64,000 nt of DNA. It comes from Rouxiella chamberiensis (GTDB lineage: Bacteria; Pseudomonadota; Gammaproteobacteria; Enterobacterales; Enterobacteriaceae). The notes under the pieces are model-generated. The model was not told where the DNA came from. It made no database searches and saw only the letters and a list, made by a program, of their open reading frames with translations. The DNA lies in NCBI RefSeq assembly GCF_026967475.1, contig NZ_CP114058.1:4464001-4528000 (forward strand), given 5' to 3'. Position numbers and translations under genes: made by a program. Below are positions 29,447-38,090 of this stretch, piece after piece. Each line of letters starts with the position of its first letter. The stretch's first letter is position 1.

Positions 29447-29776
29447 ATGAAAAAGACAATTTTAGCGCTGTCCGCTATCCTGCTTGCTGCGCCGGTTTTC
29501 GCTGCGACGACTACGGGTTCTGCAACTGACGAAACCGTCGCTCAGGCAAATAAAGGCGCGGATACTGCCAAGGAAAAACTGCATCAGACTCAGGATAAAG
29601 GCGCAGAGCTTAAGCTCAAGTCCGAGCACGCAGCCGAAGGCAAAACCAATTCTACAACCAGCAAAGTGTCCGAAGGCTCCCAGAAGGCATGGCACAGTAC
29701 CAAACAAGGTACTGAGAAAACCTGGGATAAAACCAAACAGGGCGCTGAGAACCTGAAAAACAAAGCGACTAACTAA
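29447..29776 (+). CDS. Small exported Lys/Thr-rich helical protein
   Basis: 109 residues with a clear signal peptide (MKKTILALSAILLAAPVFA-A). The mature part is hydrophilic and repetitive: TAKEKLHQTQDKGAELKLKSEHAAEG, then two near repeats TKQGTEKTWDK and TKQGAENLKNK. The pattern recalls amphipathic 11-residue repeats of LEA-like or YdgH-neighbour stress proteins, but no named family is certain. Good RBS (GAGGGAATC) and its own terminator. Probably periplasmic. Confidence 0.75.
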   Translation: MKKTILALSAILLAAPVFAATTTGSATDETVAQANKGADTAKEKLHQTQDKGAELKLKSEHAAEGKTNSTTSKVSEGSQKAWHSTKQGTEKTWDKTKQGAENLKNKATN

Positions 29777-29796
29777 TAGTCAGTCTGCGATAAGCG

Positions 29797-29818
29797 AAAG
29801 GCCGGTCTTCCGGCCTTT
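29797..29818 (+). terminator. Terminator of the small exported protein gene
   Basis: AAAGGCCGG TCTT CCGGCCTTT stem-loop followed by TTCTTT. Confidence 0.85.
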
Positions 29819-29886
29819 TTCTTTGGCTATTTTTAATCCTGTCGGATCAGACCTTCTTTAAAGGCACGCCAAATCGGTTATCCAAT

Positions 29887-30051
29887 CTACGCCTTAAATA
29901 TCACTTCGCAGGTAAACCAGCATAGAAAATTCAGGGTGTAATGGGTCAGAATGACTAGGGTAAATAGCGCGCCAAGGGTTATCAATCCGCGCGAGCGAAG
30001 GGTTCGCTTGAGAAAACTTTGGTGAATTGTGACTTTACAGCTCCCATCCAT
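29887..30051 (-). CDS. Possible 54-residue single-span membrane protein
   Basis: Short minus-strand frame with ATG at 30051 behind GGAG (9 bases). The protein begins with a basic stretch (HQSFLKRTLRSRG) and then a hydrophobic run LITLGALFTLVILT, as in small single-pass proteins. Codon use looks like a real gene. No family is recognised and the call is tentative. Confidence 0.35.
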   Translation of the reverse strand: MDGSCKVTIHQSFLKRTLRSRGLITLGALFTLVILTHYTLNFLCWFTCEVIFKA

Positions 30052-30392
30052 GGAACTTCTCTCCGGTGATCATCGTTATTTGCCAATACGGCGACTAAGG
30101 TTATTGCAAATTTTTGTTGATCCTACACGCCGACATCTTGCTTAGCTACCCTGATAAATGAACAGTATGCGCCATTACGGAATAAATCGAAGTCGGAACT
30201 GACGGAGGTGTACAGCATAATCGACGAATTAAGCCTGTAACCTACCGATATAGAAAGAAAAGACGATAATAATAACGTAGCGTTATTGCTCAATTTATTT
30301 GAGGGTTAAAGACAAAACTTTTCGTTATGCCTATTTGCAGACATGAACCACACTTAAGTACTGTTGTTTGGTTTTCTTAAAAGGATATTCGC
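30052..30392 (+). promoter_or_regulatory. Upstream region of the yceI-like gene
   Basis: About 340 bases with no gene I can support. Must contain the yceI-like promoter. AAAAGGA before the GTG at 30393 serves as RBS. Confidence 0.4.
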
Positions 30393-30977
30393 GTGAAAAA
30401 TGTTAAAAAGATTGTTTTGCCTCTTTTGGCAGTAGCGACGTTGTATGCACCATTATCTCAGGCTGCGGCCATGCATTATTCTCTCGATCCGGCACACACT
30501 TCGGTTATCGTTACCTGGAATCACTTCGGTTTTTCTCATCCGACTGCCGATATTCCGAACACTACAGGTACGGTAGTATTCGATAAAGAGAATCCTGAGC
30601 AGTCTCGCGTAGACGTTACTCTGCCAGTGGCTCAAATCGATACGCATGTTCCTGCTCTAACCAAAGAGTTCCTGGGTGCAGATTACTTTAACGTATCCAA
30701 ATACCCTTCAGCCGTTTTCCACAGCACCAAAGTGACCGCCAAGGGTGACAATAAATTCGATGTTGAAGGTAATCTGACCCTCAAAGGCATTACTAAACCT
30801 GTCACGCTGCATGCAACCTTGACCAAGCAGGGTGAGCATCCGATGGTGAAAAAACAGGCTATTGGTTTTGATGCAACGGCCGACATTAAACGTTCCGACT
30901 TCAAACTGGATAAATATGTTCCGGCTGTAGGCGATGACGTAACGCTGACCATTTCTACCGAAGGTTACGCCAAGTAA
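30393..30977 (+). CDS. YceI-family periplasmic lipid-binding protein
   Basis: 194 residues, GTG start, signal peptide ending at SQA-AAMH. Lipocalin-like YceI fold that binds isoprenoid or long-chain lipids in the periplasm. Family marks: YSLDPAHTSVIVTWNHFGFSHP at the start, EFLGADYFNVSKYPSAVFHST in the middle, and GFDATADIKRSDFKLDKYVPAVGDDVTL near the end. Single gene with a long leader; E. coli YceI is induced by high pH, not tested here. Confidence 0.93.
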   Translation: MKNVKKIVLPLLAVATLYAPLSQAAAMHYSLDPAHTSVIVTWNHFGFSHPTADIPNTTGTVVFDKENPEQSRVDVTLPVAQIDTHVPALTKEFLGADYFNVSKYPSAVFHSTKVTAKGDNKFDVEGNLTLKGITKPVTLHATLTKQGEHPMVKKQAIGFDATADIKRSDFKLDKYVPAVGDDVTLTISTEGYAK

Positions 30978-31012
30978 TCGGTAAAATACCGATGACATGA
31001 AGACGTAATATG

Positions 31013-31060
31013 CGGGAAGTATTTCGCCGAGATGATTTATCCAGGTATGAATACTTCCCG
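31013..31060. terminator. Long inverted repeat between converging genes
   Basis: CGGGAAGTATT (31013-31023) and AATACTTCCCG (31050-31060) are exact complements with a 26-base loop. Placed between the yceI-like gene and the converging VOC gene, it may end transcription from both sides, though the loop is large. Confidence 0.5.
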
Positions 31061-31069
31061 TTTCAGCAT

Positions 31070-31609
31070 TTACTTGGCAGGCACCCACGTTTCGGCTTCA
31101 CTGTTATCAGGATAATAGTAGCCGTTAGGAATGGATTGCAGCTCGACCAGACTTCCCCACGGCGTTCTAAAATAGACACTGGCGCTATTTTCTGTGTCTT
31201 CATGCTTAGAGTTCTGATGAACTTCCGATAATATTTCCCCGCCCGCGTTTTTCACACTTTCAATAGTGAAATCTATATCGTCAACGTAGAGCGAAATATG
31301 GTTCCATCCGTAGTCTTGCAGACTCAAAGGCGCTTGTTTATGGTCACTAATTATCTCAAATAATTCCAGATTGGCACCATTCCCAATGCGTAATACGCGC
31401 TGTTTGAGAACCATCGTCCCTCCAGGTACGCCAAGCTGTCTTTCTGCATCCGCACCTTTCTTTGGACCATCCTCGAGAGTTTGTCCGTTATACAGAAACT
31501 TTGCCCCCAGAGCTTTTTTGAGGAACGCGGTTGCCTGGTCAATATCGGGAACGGTTAATCCGACATGATTTATCCCGCGCGTTAGGACTTTCTCTTTTTG
31601 CTCTGTCAT
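31070..31609 (-). CDS. VOC-family (glyoxalase/bleomycin-resistance fold) protein
   Basis: Cytosolic metalloenzyme-like protein of 179 residues with one VOC domain. The first strand holds INHVGLTVPDIDQATAFLKKALG (metal His), then WNHISLYVDDIDFTIESVKNAGGE (second His), and FRTPWGSLVELQSIP (Glu ligand). Start behind GGAGGAAAC. Reaction unknown; it could be a dioxygenase, epimerase or glyoxalase. It is divergent from the SRPBCC-UbiD operon and might belong to the same aromatic-compound pathway, which is only inference. Confidence 0.85.
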   Translation of the reverse strand: MTEQKEKVLTRGINHVGLTVPDIDQATAFLKKALGAKFLYNGQTLEDGPKKGADAERQLGVPGGTMVLKQRVLRIGNGANLELFEIISDHKQAPLSLQDYGWNHISLYVDDIDFTIESVKNAGGEILSEVHQNSKHEDTENSASVYFRTPWGSLVELQSIPNGYYYPDNSEAETWVPAK

Positions 31610-31916
31610 TACCTGTTTCCTCCCATTTATTTAATCCTTTATTAAGCATAGACATAGAATGGGACTCTCATCGAGTAAAGGGTCAATAAAGCATTTCACT
31701 TTATTATCAAGTGTAAAAAATAACGGGAGTTGAGCGGGTTTAATTGGGTTTCGGAAACAGTTGCACATACAACGCGTGACATTGGCTTAAAGCCGCAAAT
31801 CCCTTTGCTAGACTTTCACTATCACTTTGAACCAGATGATACGTTTTTGACGAATTTATCGAATCACGTCAACAGTGGTTACCCTTTTATTGAACACGAG
31901 CTTAGGGAGAATGCAG
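31610..31916. promoter_or_regulatory. Divergent region VOC gene / SRPBCC-UbiD operon
   Basis: About 307 bases. Holds both promoters; an AT-rich stretch near 31680-31715 could carry them. A TTG-started frame (31730-32011) crosses the next gene start but does not look like a real protein. Confidence 0.35.
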
Positions 31917-32318
31917 ATGAATACACTTCACCATGCCGTCAAAATCAGCGCCTCGCGCGATGTTGTCTGGCGGGCATTAAGCAATATCGGCGAGATGGAA
32001 GCCTGGCATGAGGGAAGCGTTGAGGGCGATATTGCTCCCGGACTGATCCTCACGTTGAAACCCAAAGCCGATATCCAGTTCAGCTGGCGCACGGACAAAG
32101 TGGAGCCGCAAACGCTCTTGGTGCAGACCTGTATCGAAGGGCCGGGCACCTCGCCGGGCAAAGTGCTGACTTTCTCTGTCTCGGATCTTGAAGAGGGCGG
32201 CGTGTTGGTGCAGTTGAGCGATGGGGAGTGGCAGCTCAACGATCCGCATCTGCCATTCTGTAACACTTACTGGGGCGAGGTGTTGTTCCGCCTTAAAACC
32301 CATGCTGAAAAGGGATGA
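31917..32318 (+). CDS. SRPBCC-family (START-like) protein
   Basis: 133-residue polyketide-cyclase/START-like small-ligand-binding fold. It opens with the typical strand-helix VKISASRDVVWRALSNIGEMEAWHEG and ends with an amphipathic final helix (NTYWGEVLFRLKTHAEK). Start 31917 chosen for its spacing to AGGGAG. Eleven bases before the UbiD-like gene, so probably its partner, perhaps binding the aromatic substrate or product. No catalytic role can be assigned. Confidence 0.75.
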   Translation: MNTLHHAVKISASRDVVWRALSNIGEMEAWHEGSVEGDIAPGLILTLKPKADIQFSWRTDKVEPQTLLVQTCIEGPGTSPGKVLTFSVSDLEEGGVLVQLSDGEWQLNDPHLPFCNTYWGEVLFRLKTHAEKG

Positions 32319-32328
32319 GGGGGACATC

Positions 32329-33884
32329 ATGCCGCAAAGAAAACCTGCAAGTTATAACGTGGTGAAACCGGGTGAAGCCCATCCGCAAGGCTGGGAGGTG
32401 CCGCCGGTCAATGACCTGCGTTCTGCCATCGAGCTTCTGAAAAAATTCCGGGTCAGTACATTGAAACCGATCGGGAAATCGATCCTATCGGCGAGCTGGC
32501 CGGAGTTTACCGACACATTGGCGCAGGGGGCACGGTGATGCGGCCAACGCGTATCGGACCCGCCATGACGTTCAACAATATCAAGGGATTTCCTGACTCC
32601 AGAGTGCTGGTCGGCCTGTTGGCGAGTCGCAGGCGAGTCAGCAGTCTGCTTGGAGCGCCTGAGCGGGAACTGGGTATTCAGATGGCCGACGCACGCAAGA
32701 ATGTGACGCCGCCCGTCACTGTCGAGAGAAAAGAGGCCCCGTGTCAGGAGGTGGTTTATCGCGCCACGGATGAAGGTTTTGACTTGCGCAAGTTGCTCCC
32801 CGCACCGACTAATACCACGGAAGATGCAGGGCCGTATTTTTGCCTCGGACTGGTGCTGGGCAGCGATCCCGACGATCGCGACAACACTGACGTCACCATC
32901 CACCGTCTCTGCGTGCAAAGTAAAGACGAGATGTCTATCTTCTTTGCGCCGGGTCGTCATATTGATGCTTTCAGAAAGAAAGCAGAAGCGGCGGATAAAC
33001 CGTTGGCGGTATCGATCAACATGGGGCTGGATCCGGCGATTTATATTGGTGCCGAGTTCGAAGCGCCGACCACCCCATTTGGTTTCAACGAACTCTGTGT
33101 GGCCGGTGGATTGCGTGGAAAGCCGGTTGAGCTGGTCGAATGTCTGACCGTCAATCAGCGCGCCATCGCGCGGGCAGAAATCGTGATTGAAGGCGAGATT
33201 ATGCCGAACGTTCGCGTTGCCGAAGACCAGAACTCCCATACGGGCAAGGCAATGCCCGAATTTCCGGGTTATACCGGTGTGGCGAACCCTTCTTTACCGG
33301 TTATCAAGGTGAAGGCCATCACCACCCGCAAGAACCCCATTCTGCAAACGCTGGTAGGGCCGGGTGAAGAACATGTGAGTCTGGCCGGGATCCCCACAGA
33401 AGCAAGTATTCACATCGAATGTGAAAATGCCCTTCCGGGACTGGTTAAAAACGTCTATGCCCACAGTTCGGGAGGCGGAAAGTTCCTTGCCATTTTGCAG
33501 GTGAAAAAACGTAATGCCGCGGACGATGGCATGACTAAGCAGGCGGCGCTGATTGCACTGGCGGTCTATCGCGAGCTGAAAAACGTGATTATCGTCGATG
33601 AAGACGTGGATCTATTCGACACCAACGACGTGCTGTGGGCTATGCAAACCCGTTTCTCGGGGGATTTGGATACTACGTTCGTGCCGGGCGTGGCGGGGCA
33701 TGTGCTGGACCCATCGCAGTCAACGGAATACGACCCGCGCGTTTCTTCCAAAGGCACGACGACCAAAACCGTGTTCGACTGCACCGTGCCGTTTAATCTT
33801 AAAGAGAACTTTGTGCGGGCCAAATTCCAGGACGTCGATCCCAGCCTGTGGGCGCCGTCATTGTTTGGCAAAAACGAAGACTAG
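32329..33884 (+). pseudogene. UbiD-family decarboxylase, frameshifted near the N-terminus
   Basis: Prenylated-FMN-dependent (de)carboxylase family, about 518 residues when repaired. The start MPQRKPASYNVVKPG follows GAGGGGG. The frame breaks in an A-run (six A at 32440-32445; seven would join LLKK to IPGQYIETDREIDPIGEL) and continues to 33884. Conserved parts are seen: ANMGLDPAIYIGA-like NMGLDPAIYIG, FNELCVAGGLRGKPVELV, ARAEIVIEGEI and EFPGYTG, where UbiD enzymes carry the catalytic Glu residues. No UbiX flavin prenyltransferase is nearby. Substrate probably an aromatic or unsaturated acid; unproven. The reading frame beyond the shift is intact, so a sequence error is plausible. Confidence 0.82.
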
Positions 33885-33908
33885 ATCAGTTCATTGGCAC
33901 TTTGCTTT

Positions 33909-33948
33909 AAAAAAGCGTCGCACGGAGAGATTCCGCCGACGCTTTTTT
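33909..33948 (+). terminator. Terminator of the SRPBCC-UbiD operon
   Basis: AAAAAAGCGTCG / CGACGCTTTTTT stem of 12 bases with a long loop and T-run. Confidence 0.75.
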
Positions 33949-34144
33949 TAATTCGCCTACGCTATTTTTCAAGCGATCGTGAGAAAGCGCCGCCCGGCGA
34001 AGCAGAACGAAAAGAACGGCCTCTGAGAACCTTTCAATAGCGTTTCGCAAAAAGTTCGGATTCCCTCTCGAGACACTGCGACAAGAGGGGAACAGCGCTA
34101 TAATTATCTCCAGACAAGTACGCTGGAAACCCTTTTGAGGCCCT

Positions 34145-34420
34145 ATGAAATCGATATTCGCCGTCGTGATGACTTCGCTTGTACTGCTTTTGTCAGGCCA
34201 AGCGCTGGCGACTCAACCGGCGCAGCCCGGACAGCCGAGCCAGCCCAATCAACCGCTTCAACCAAGACAGCCGATACAGCCAAGGCAGCCCACGCAACCT
34301 AGACAGCCTACGCAGCCGGTTCAACCGCCTCAACCGATTGACCCGACATCGCCCACGCCGCGCGACTGTATACCCGGCAATCCTTCGCGTCTGCCGCAGT
34401 GCCCGATGGCACACCAGTAA
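34145..34420 (+). CDS. Small secreted Gln-Pro-X repeat protein
   Basis: 91 residues with a signal peptide (MKSIFAVVMTSLVLLLSGQALA-T). The mature N-terminal half is a run of about 14 tripeptides QPx (QPAQPGQPSQPNQP and on), which should form an extended polyproline-II rod, followed by a short tail with two Cys (RDCIPGNPSRLPQCPMAHQ), able to form one disulfide. No family recognised; may be a periplasmic or surface spacer peptide. Followed by a good terminator. Confidence 0.72.
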   Translation: MKSIFAVVMTSLVLLLSGQALATQPAQPGQPSQPNQPLQPRQPIQPRQPTQPRQPTQPVQPPQPIDPTSPTPRDCIPGNPSRLPQCPMAHQ

Positions 34421-34430
34421 TTTATCCGTA

Positions 34431-34456
34431 AAAAAGACCTGTCAGCAGGTCTTTTT
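34431..34456 (+). terminator. Terminator of the QPx-repeat gene
   Basis: AAAAAGACCTG TCAG CAGGTCTTTTT stem-loop with T-run. Confidence 0.85.
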
Positions 34457-34705
34457 TTGTTTCTTTTCTACGTCAGTGATGTTTTTACTCGTTTATTTAA
34501 CACTGTCTTTAGGGTCCTAAATTACCCCACTTTTGGCCCCCGCTGCGAATTCTGCCTGTGTAAAACGGCAGGTTTTTTCCAGCTAATAGGTTGGGAAATG
34601 CTTGAACATTCAAAGTTAAATCTTACTAAATGATTGTTTAATGGGAGTTTAAAATCTTTCATTGGGCCATCATTTTTGTCCGTCGCCTCTCTCTTTTCCC
34701 GTCCC

Positions 34706-34765
34706 GAGCAGTTGATGACTGATTTTTTCAATGCGATTGAGAAAATCGTCGAACAGGTCAGTTAA
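34706..34765 (+). pseudogene. C-terminal remnant of a TumE-like toxin
   Basis: Twenty codons, EQLMTDFFNAIEKIVEQVS and stop, resemble the end of TumE (DUF6516) toxins, and the next gene resembles their usual HVO_A0114-type antitoxin. Upstream sequence does not continue the protein convincingly. Short and therefore tentative. Confidence 0.35.
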
Positions 34766-34788
34766 GCCCGCGAAGGGAGGGTAATATC

Positions 34789-35010
34789 ATGAAAGCACTC
34801 ATCGGCATGATGCCTGAAAACATGTTTCGTGAACGTGTGATGGCTAGAGTGAAAGGGCTTTATATTCTTGAGGCAAACGAGCCAAAAATCTGGTTTTCGT
34901 CAATCGCCGCACTAGGTCAGGTACTTAATAATCCTAATATCGAACTGATAAAGATTCAGACAATAAAAAAGCCCCTTTCACATCACGAAAAAGGGGCTTT
35001 GATGACTTAA
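34789..35010 (+). pseudogene. Truncated HVO_A0114-type antitoxin / DNA-binding protein
   Basis: 73 residues, start behind AGGGAGG. The part MPENMFRERVMARVKG then EPKIWFSSIAALGQVLNNPNIELI matches the N-terminal half of the HVO_A0114 family (COG4190) of DNA-binding antitoxins, which normally continue with a winged helix. Here the frame runs into the terminator of the neighbouring minus-strand gene and ends in unrelated residues, so the DNA-binding half is lost. Together with the toxin remnant it marks a dead toxin-antitoxin pair. Confidence 0.55.
34968..35000 (-). terminator. Terminator of the AI-2E-family permease gene
   Basis: On the minus strand AAAGCCCCTTT ... AAAGGGGCTTT followed by TTTATTG, 18 bases past the permease stop. 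It overlaps the end of the truncated antitoxin frame. Confidence 0.75.
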
Positions 35011-35017
35011 CGAGTTA

Positions 35018-36127
35018 TCAAGATTCAGGCGGGGCTTTGCCGTCTTCGATAAATTCTTCGTCGATTTCTTCGATATTTTCGCGGTTATCGCGGCCTGAAA
35101 GGATATTCCAGCAGGCGATGAACAGGGCGGCGATTAGCGGACCAATCACGAAACCGTTGATGCCGTAGACTTCCATGCCGCCGAGCGTGGCGATAAGAAT
35201 CAGGTAGTCCGGCATCTTGGTGTCTTTACCGACCAGCAGCGGACGCAGAATGTTGTCCACCAGACCGATGACCACCACGAAGAACACAACCAGGAAAATA
35301 CCCTGCCACAACTGGCTTGATGCAAAGAAATAGACCGCAGCAGGTACCCAGATAATCGCAGAACCCACGGCCGGGATCAGGGACAGGAAAGCCATCAGCG
35401 CGCCCCAAAGCAGTACGCCATCGATTCCGGTAATCCAGAAGGCAATACCACCGAGCGCCCCCTGTACCACGGCAACGACCACGGTGCCTTTCACGGTTGC
35501 ACGCGATACGGCGGCAAACTTGAGGAACAGGTGATGCTTGATGTGGCGTGACAGCGGCAGGGCGTCCAGGATCAGATTGACCAGATAAGCCCCGTCTTTC
35601 AGCAGGAAGAACAGCAAGTACAGCATGATGCCGAAACCGACGACAAAGCTGAACGTACCTTTACCAATCAGGAAGACACTACCGGCCAGATACTGACTGC
35701 CTTTGAGCGCAAAACCAGACAGTTTTTGCTGAATGCCCGCGGCATTGTCCAGATTGTACTCGGCCAGCGAATGCTGCGCCCAAACCGGAAGATGCTGAAT
35801 AACATCGGCAATAATCGTCGGCAGCTGCGTATTATTGTGCTGGAGCTTGCCGTAAACCATATTGAATTCAATCGCGAGCGAGGAGGCGATAATCGCAAGC
35901 GGGGTGAATACAATCAGGCAAATCACTAATAGCGTCAGTAGCGAAGCGATGCCGTTTTTGTCGCCGAGCGACTGACGCAGCCTGGTTTTCATTGGATGGA
36001 AAATAATAGCCAGAATGGCGGCCCACAGCACCGAGGAGTAATACGGCTGCAAGACGTCCATAAACGCAATACTCACAATGAAAAGTATCAGGATGAAAAA
36101 TCCCTTCGAAATACCATTCAATCTCAT
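35018..36127 (-). CDS. AI-2E-family transporter (YdiK/PerM-like)
   Basis: Inner-membrane protein of 369 residues with about eight segments: two hairpins at the N-terminus, a central soluble part (about residues 105-160), and a C-terminal block with VQGALGGIAFWITGID, FLSLIPAVGSAIIWVP and DNILRPLLVGK. These match the AI-2E (PF01594) group. True cargo is unknown; the family includes proton-driven exporters as well as putative autoinducer transporters. Start at 36127 (MRLNGISKGF) has AGGAG upstream; a longer frame to 36211 is unsupported. Acidic C-terminal tail EEIDEEFIEDG. Confidence 0.87.
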   Translation of the reverse strand: MRLNGISKGFFILILFIVSIAFMDVLQPYYSSVLWAAILAIIFHPMKTRLRQSLGDKNGIASLLTLLVICLIVFTPLAIIASSLAIEFNMVYGKLQHNNTQLPTIIADVIQHLPVWAQHSLAEYNLDNAAGIQQKLSGFALKGSQYLAGSVFLIGKGTFSFVVGFGIMLYLLFFLLKDGAYLVNLILDALPLSRHIKHHLFLKFAAVSRATVKGTVVVAVVQGALGGIAFWITGIDGVLLWGALMAFLSLIPAVGSAIIWVPAAVYFFASSQLWQGIFLVVFFVVVIGLVDNILRPLLVGKDTKMPDYLILIATLGGMEVYGINGFVIGPLIAALFIACWNILSGRDNRENIEEIDEEFIEDGKAPPES

Positions 36128-36348
36128 CTGTTTCTCCTGAAACTTAATTTTTGTCACGAGACTATAGTGCGTAGTGAGGGGTTTGTAACCTTTAGCGCGA
36201 CGATTAAGCATTTCTTTAATCGAGAGTTAATGTTTCGCCTTCTGTCGGCACGTCCGATTATCCCCATTCCTTCATAAGCAAAGCGTTTTTAATACGTTGT
36301 TTGTACGCCCTAAAAACCGCATTTTTGGCTTTTGAGTGAAAGGGTATT

Positions 36349-37342
36349 GTGACCGTGAGTGAGAAGAAACACGCCAATTATCTGCATTCGCAGCAGCGGG
36401 ACGCCATTCGTGAATTATCGCAAAGCTGGCTGTGGCGCAGTGAATGGCCGACCTGGCTGCTGGTGGTCCTTATTTACGGCGGCTGGTTTGGTACGCTCGC
36501 CTATTGGCGCACTCTGGGGCAGTTTCCGGCAACGCTGCTGCTTATCTGGTTTACGACCTGGTATATGTCGTTGCAACATGAGCTTATTCACGGACATCCT
36601 ACCCGCTTCGCCGCGATTTAATCAGTTACTGGGGCTGATGCCGCTTGCCGTCTGGTATCCCTACGGGCTTTACCGCGACTCGCATTTACAGCATCACCGC
36701 GACCAGCATTTAACCTTTCCGGATGAGGATCCCGAAACCTATTATTTCTCGCCTGCGCGCTGGCAGCACTTTTCACCGTGGCAGCGGCGTCTTGTTGCAC
36801 TGCGCAATACGTTTCCGGGCCGCGTTATTCTTGGTCCGGCGCTGGACATTGCCCAGACTCTGCGCGGCATGGTGCAGGCATTTCGCCACGGCGAGAGCCA
36901 GACCATCCTTATGTGGCTGACACACGGATTTCTATTACTGGCGGTCTTTGGCTGGATGCAAAAGGCCGATTTCTCGATAATCTATTTTCTGGTGGCCGTC
37001 AGTTATCCGGCATTAAGCCTGACCAAAATGCGTTCCTTTCTCGAGCATCGCGCGGCGGAGGATCCGCAGGCACGATCGGCGATTAATGAAGCGTCCTTGC
37101 TTTGGCGGATACTTTTTCTTAATCTCAATTATCATGCCGTACACCACAATCTACCGGGCGTGCCGTGGTACGGCCTGCGCAAAATCTATCTCCAGTACCG
37201 GGAAGCCTATTTGCAGCGCAATCACGGTTTCCTGATTGGCGGCTACCGCGAATGGTTACGCCGATTCTGGAACCGCTCCGTCGATGTCGACGTGCATCCG
37301 GGGCGACCTTCTGTCGAACAGGTAGGCGAAAAACATGACTGA
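36349..37342 (+). pseudogene. Membrane fatty-acid desaturase, frameshifted
   Basis: Di-iron integral-membrane desaturase family, about 330 residues when repaired. The first frame carries two segments and box 1 HELIHGHPTR. An extra T at 36607-36608 (CGCTTCGCC for CGCTCGCC) shifts the frame, after which PRFNQLLGLMPL, box 2 DSHLQHHRDQH, and box 3 NLNYHAVHHNLPG follow. GTG start. Stop overlaps the PhnD-like gene by 8 bases, so the two form one unit. All three His boxes are intact, so repair would give a plausible enzyme. Confidence 0.8.
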
Positions 37343-38090
37343 TGCCGTTTCTTTGCCGATGTATGCCGTGAATCCACCCGATGTGTCGGCGTTATGGCAA
37401 GCGCTGCGCGATTTGCTCAAGGACGAAGGCGTGGTGTTGAACCACGAGGATCTTTTCTGGCCGCAGGATCTCCTGCGTCACTGGCAGCAGCCGCAGCTGT
37501 TGCTCAGCCAAACCTGTGGTTTTCCGCTCATGACCCAGCTCGACACAGTGCAACCGGTCGGCTGTTTTCACTATACCGCGCCGGGATGTGAAGGTGTGGG
37601 ATACCGCAGTTTTCTGGTCGTCCGGCAGCAAGATATGGGCAGCACGCTGGCAGATTTCAGGCAGCGAGTGGTGGTGTGCAACAGTGAAGACTCGCAGTCG
37701 GGCTTTAATGCGCTACGAAAAATGGTCGCGCCGTTAAGCAGCGGCGGCTGTTTCTTTCGGGAAACGCGGTTTAGCGGCAGCCATCGACTCTCCCTTCAGG
37801 CGCTGCAAGAGGGCGAGGCTGATATCGCCGCTATCGATTGTGTCACCTTCGCCCTGCTGAAACGGCATCAGCCGCAGGCACTGGCGCAGTTGAAAGTCAT
37901 TGGAGAAACCCCGCTGACGCCGGGTCTGCCGCTCATTACGGGAGCGGCGACGTCGCCCGAAACTCTGGCCGGTCTGCGGCGTGCGCTGAAAAGACTGGTC
38001 ACTGAACCGGCGTATCAGGCCGTATGTCGTGCGGCGCTGATTCGGGGATTCAGTAAGGTGAGTCGTCGGCAATACACAATGATCCTTTAA
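37335..38090 (+). CDS. PhnD-like substrate-binding-domain protein (no signal peptide)
   Basis: 251 residues with the phosphate/phosphonate-binding (PF12974) fold: SQTCGFPLMTQL near residue 60, YRSFLVVRQQD, VVCNSEDSQSGFNALRKMVAPL and GEADIAAIDCVTFALLKRH. It lacks a signal peptide, unlike ABC binding proteins, and no transporter genes are near. It overlaps the desaturase gene. Probably a cytosolic or sensor-type use of the fold; function unknown. Confidence 0.75.
   Translation: MTDAVSLPMYAVNPPDVSALWQALRDLLKDEGVVLNHEDLFWPQDLLRHWQQPQLLLSQTCGFPLMTQLDTVQPVGCFHYTAPGCEGVGYRSFLVVRQQDMGSTLADFRQRVVVCNSEDSQSGFNALRKMVAPLSSGGCFFRETRFSGSHRLSLQALQEGEADIAAIDCVTFALLKRHQPQALAQLKVIGETPLTPGLPLITGAATSPETLAGLRRALKRLVTEPAYQAVCRAALIRGFSKVSRRQYTMIL

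Noticed and set aside
31730..32011. TTG-started frame of 93 codons before the SRPBCC gene
   Set aside because: No ribosome-binding site, poor composition, and it runs out of frame into the SRPBCC gene.
34210..34340. Short DNA repeats that might be taken for a CRISPR or tandem array
   Set aside because: They are the codons of the QPx tripeptide repeat, without spacers or palindromic units.
34522..34731. 69-codon minus-strand frame
   Set aside because: No start signal, no protein-like pattern, and it overlaps the toxin remnant on the other strand.
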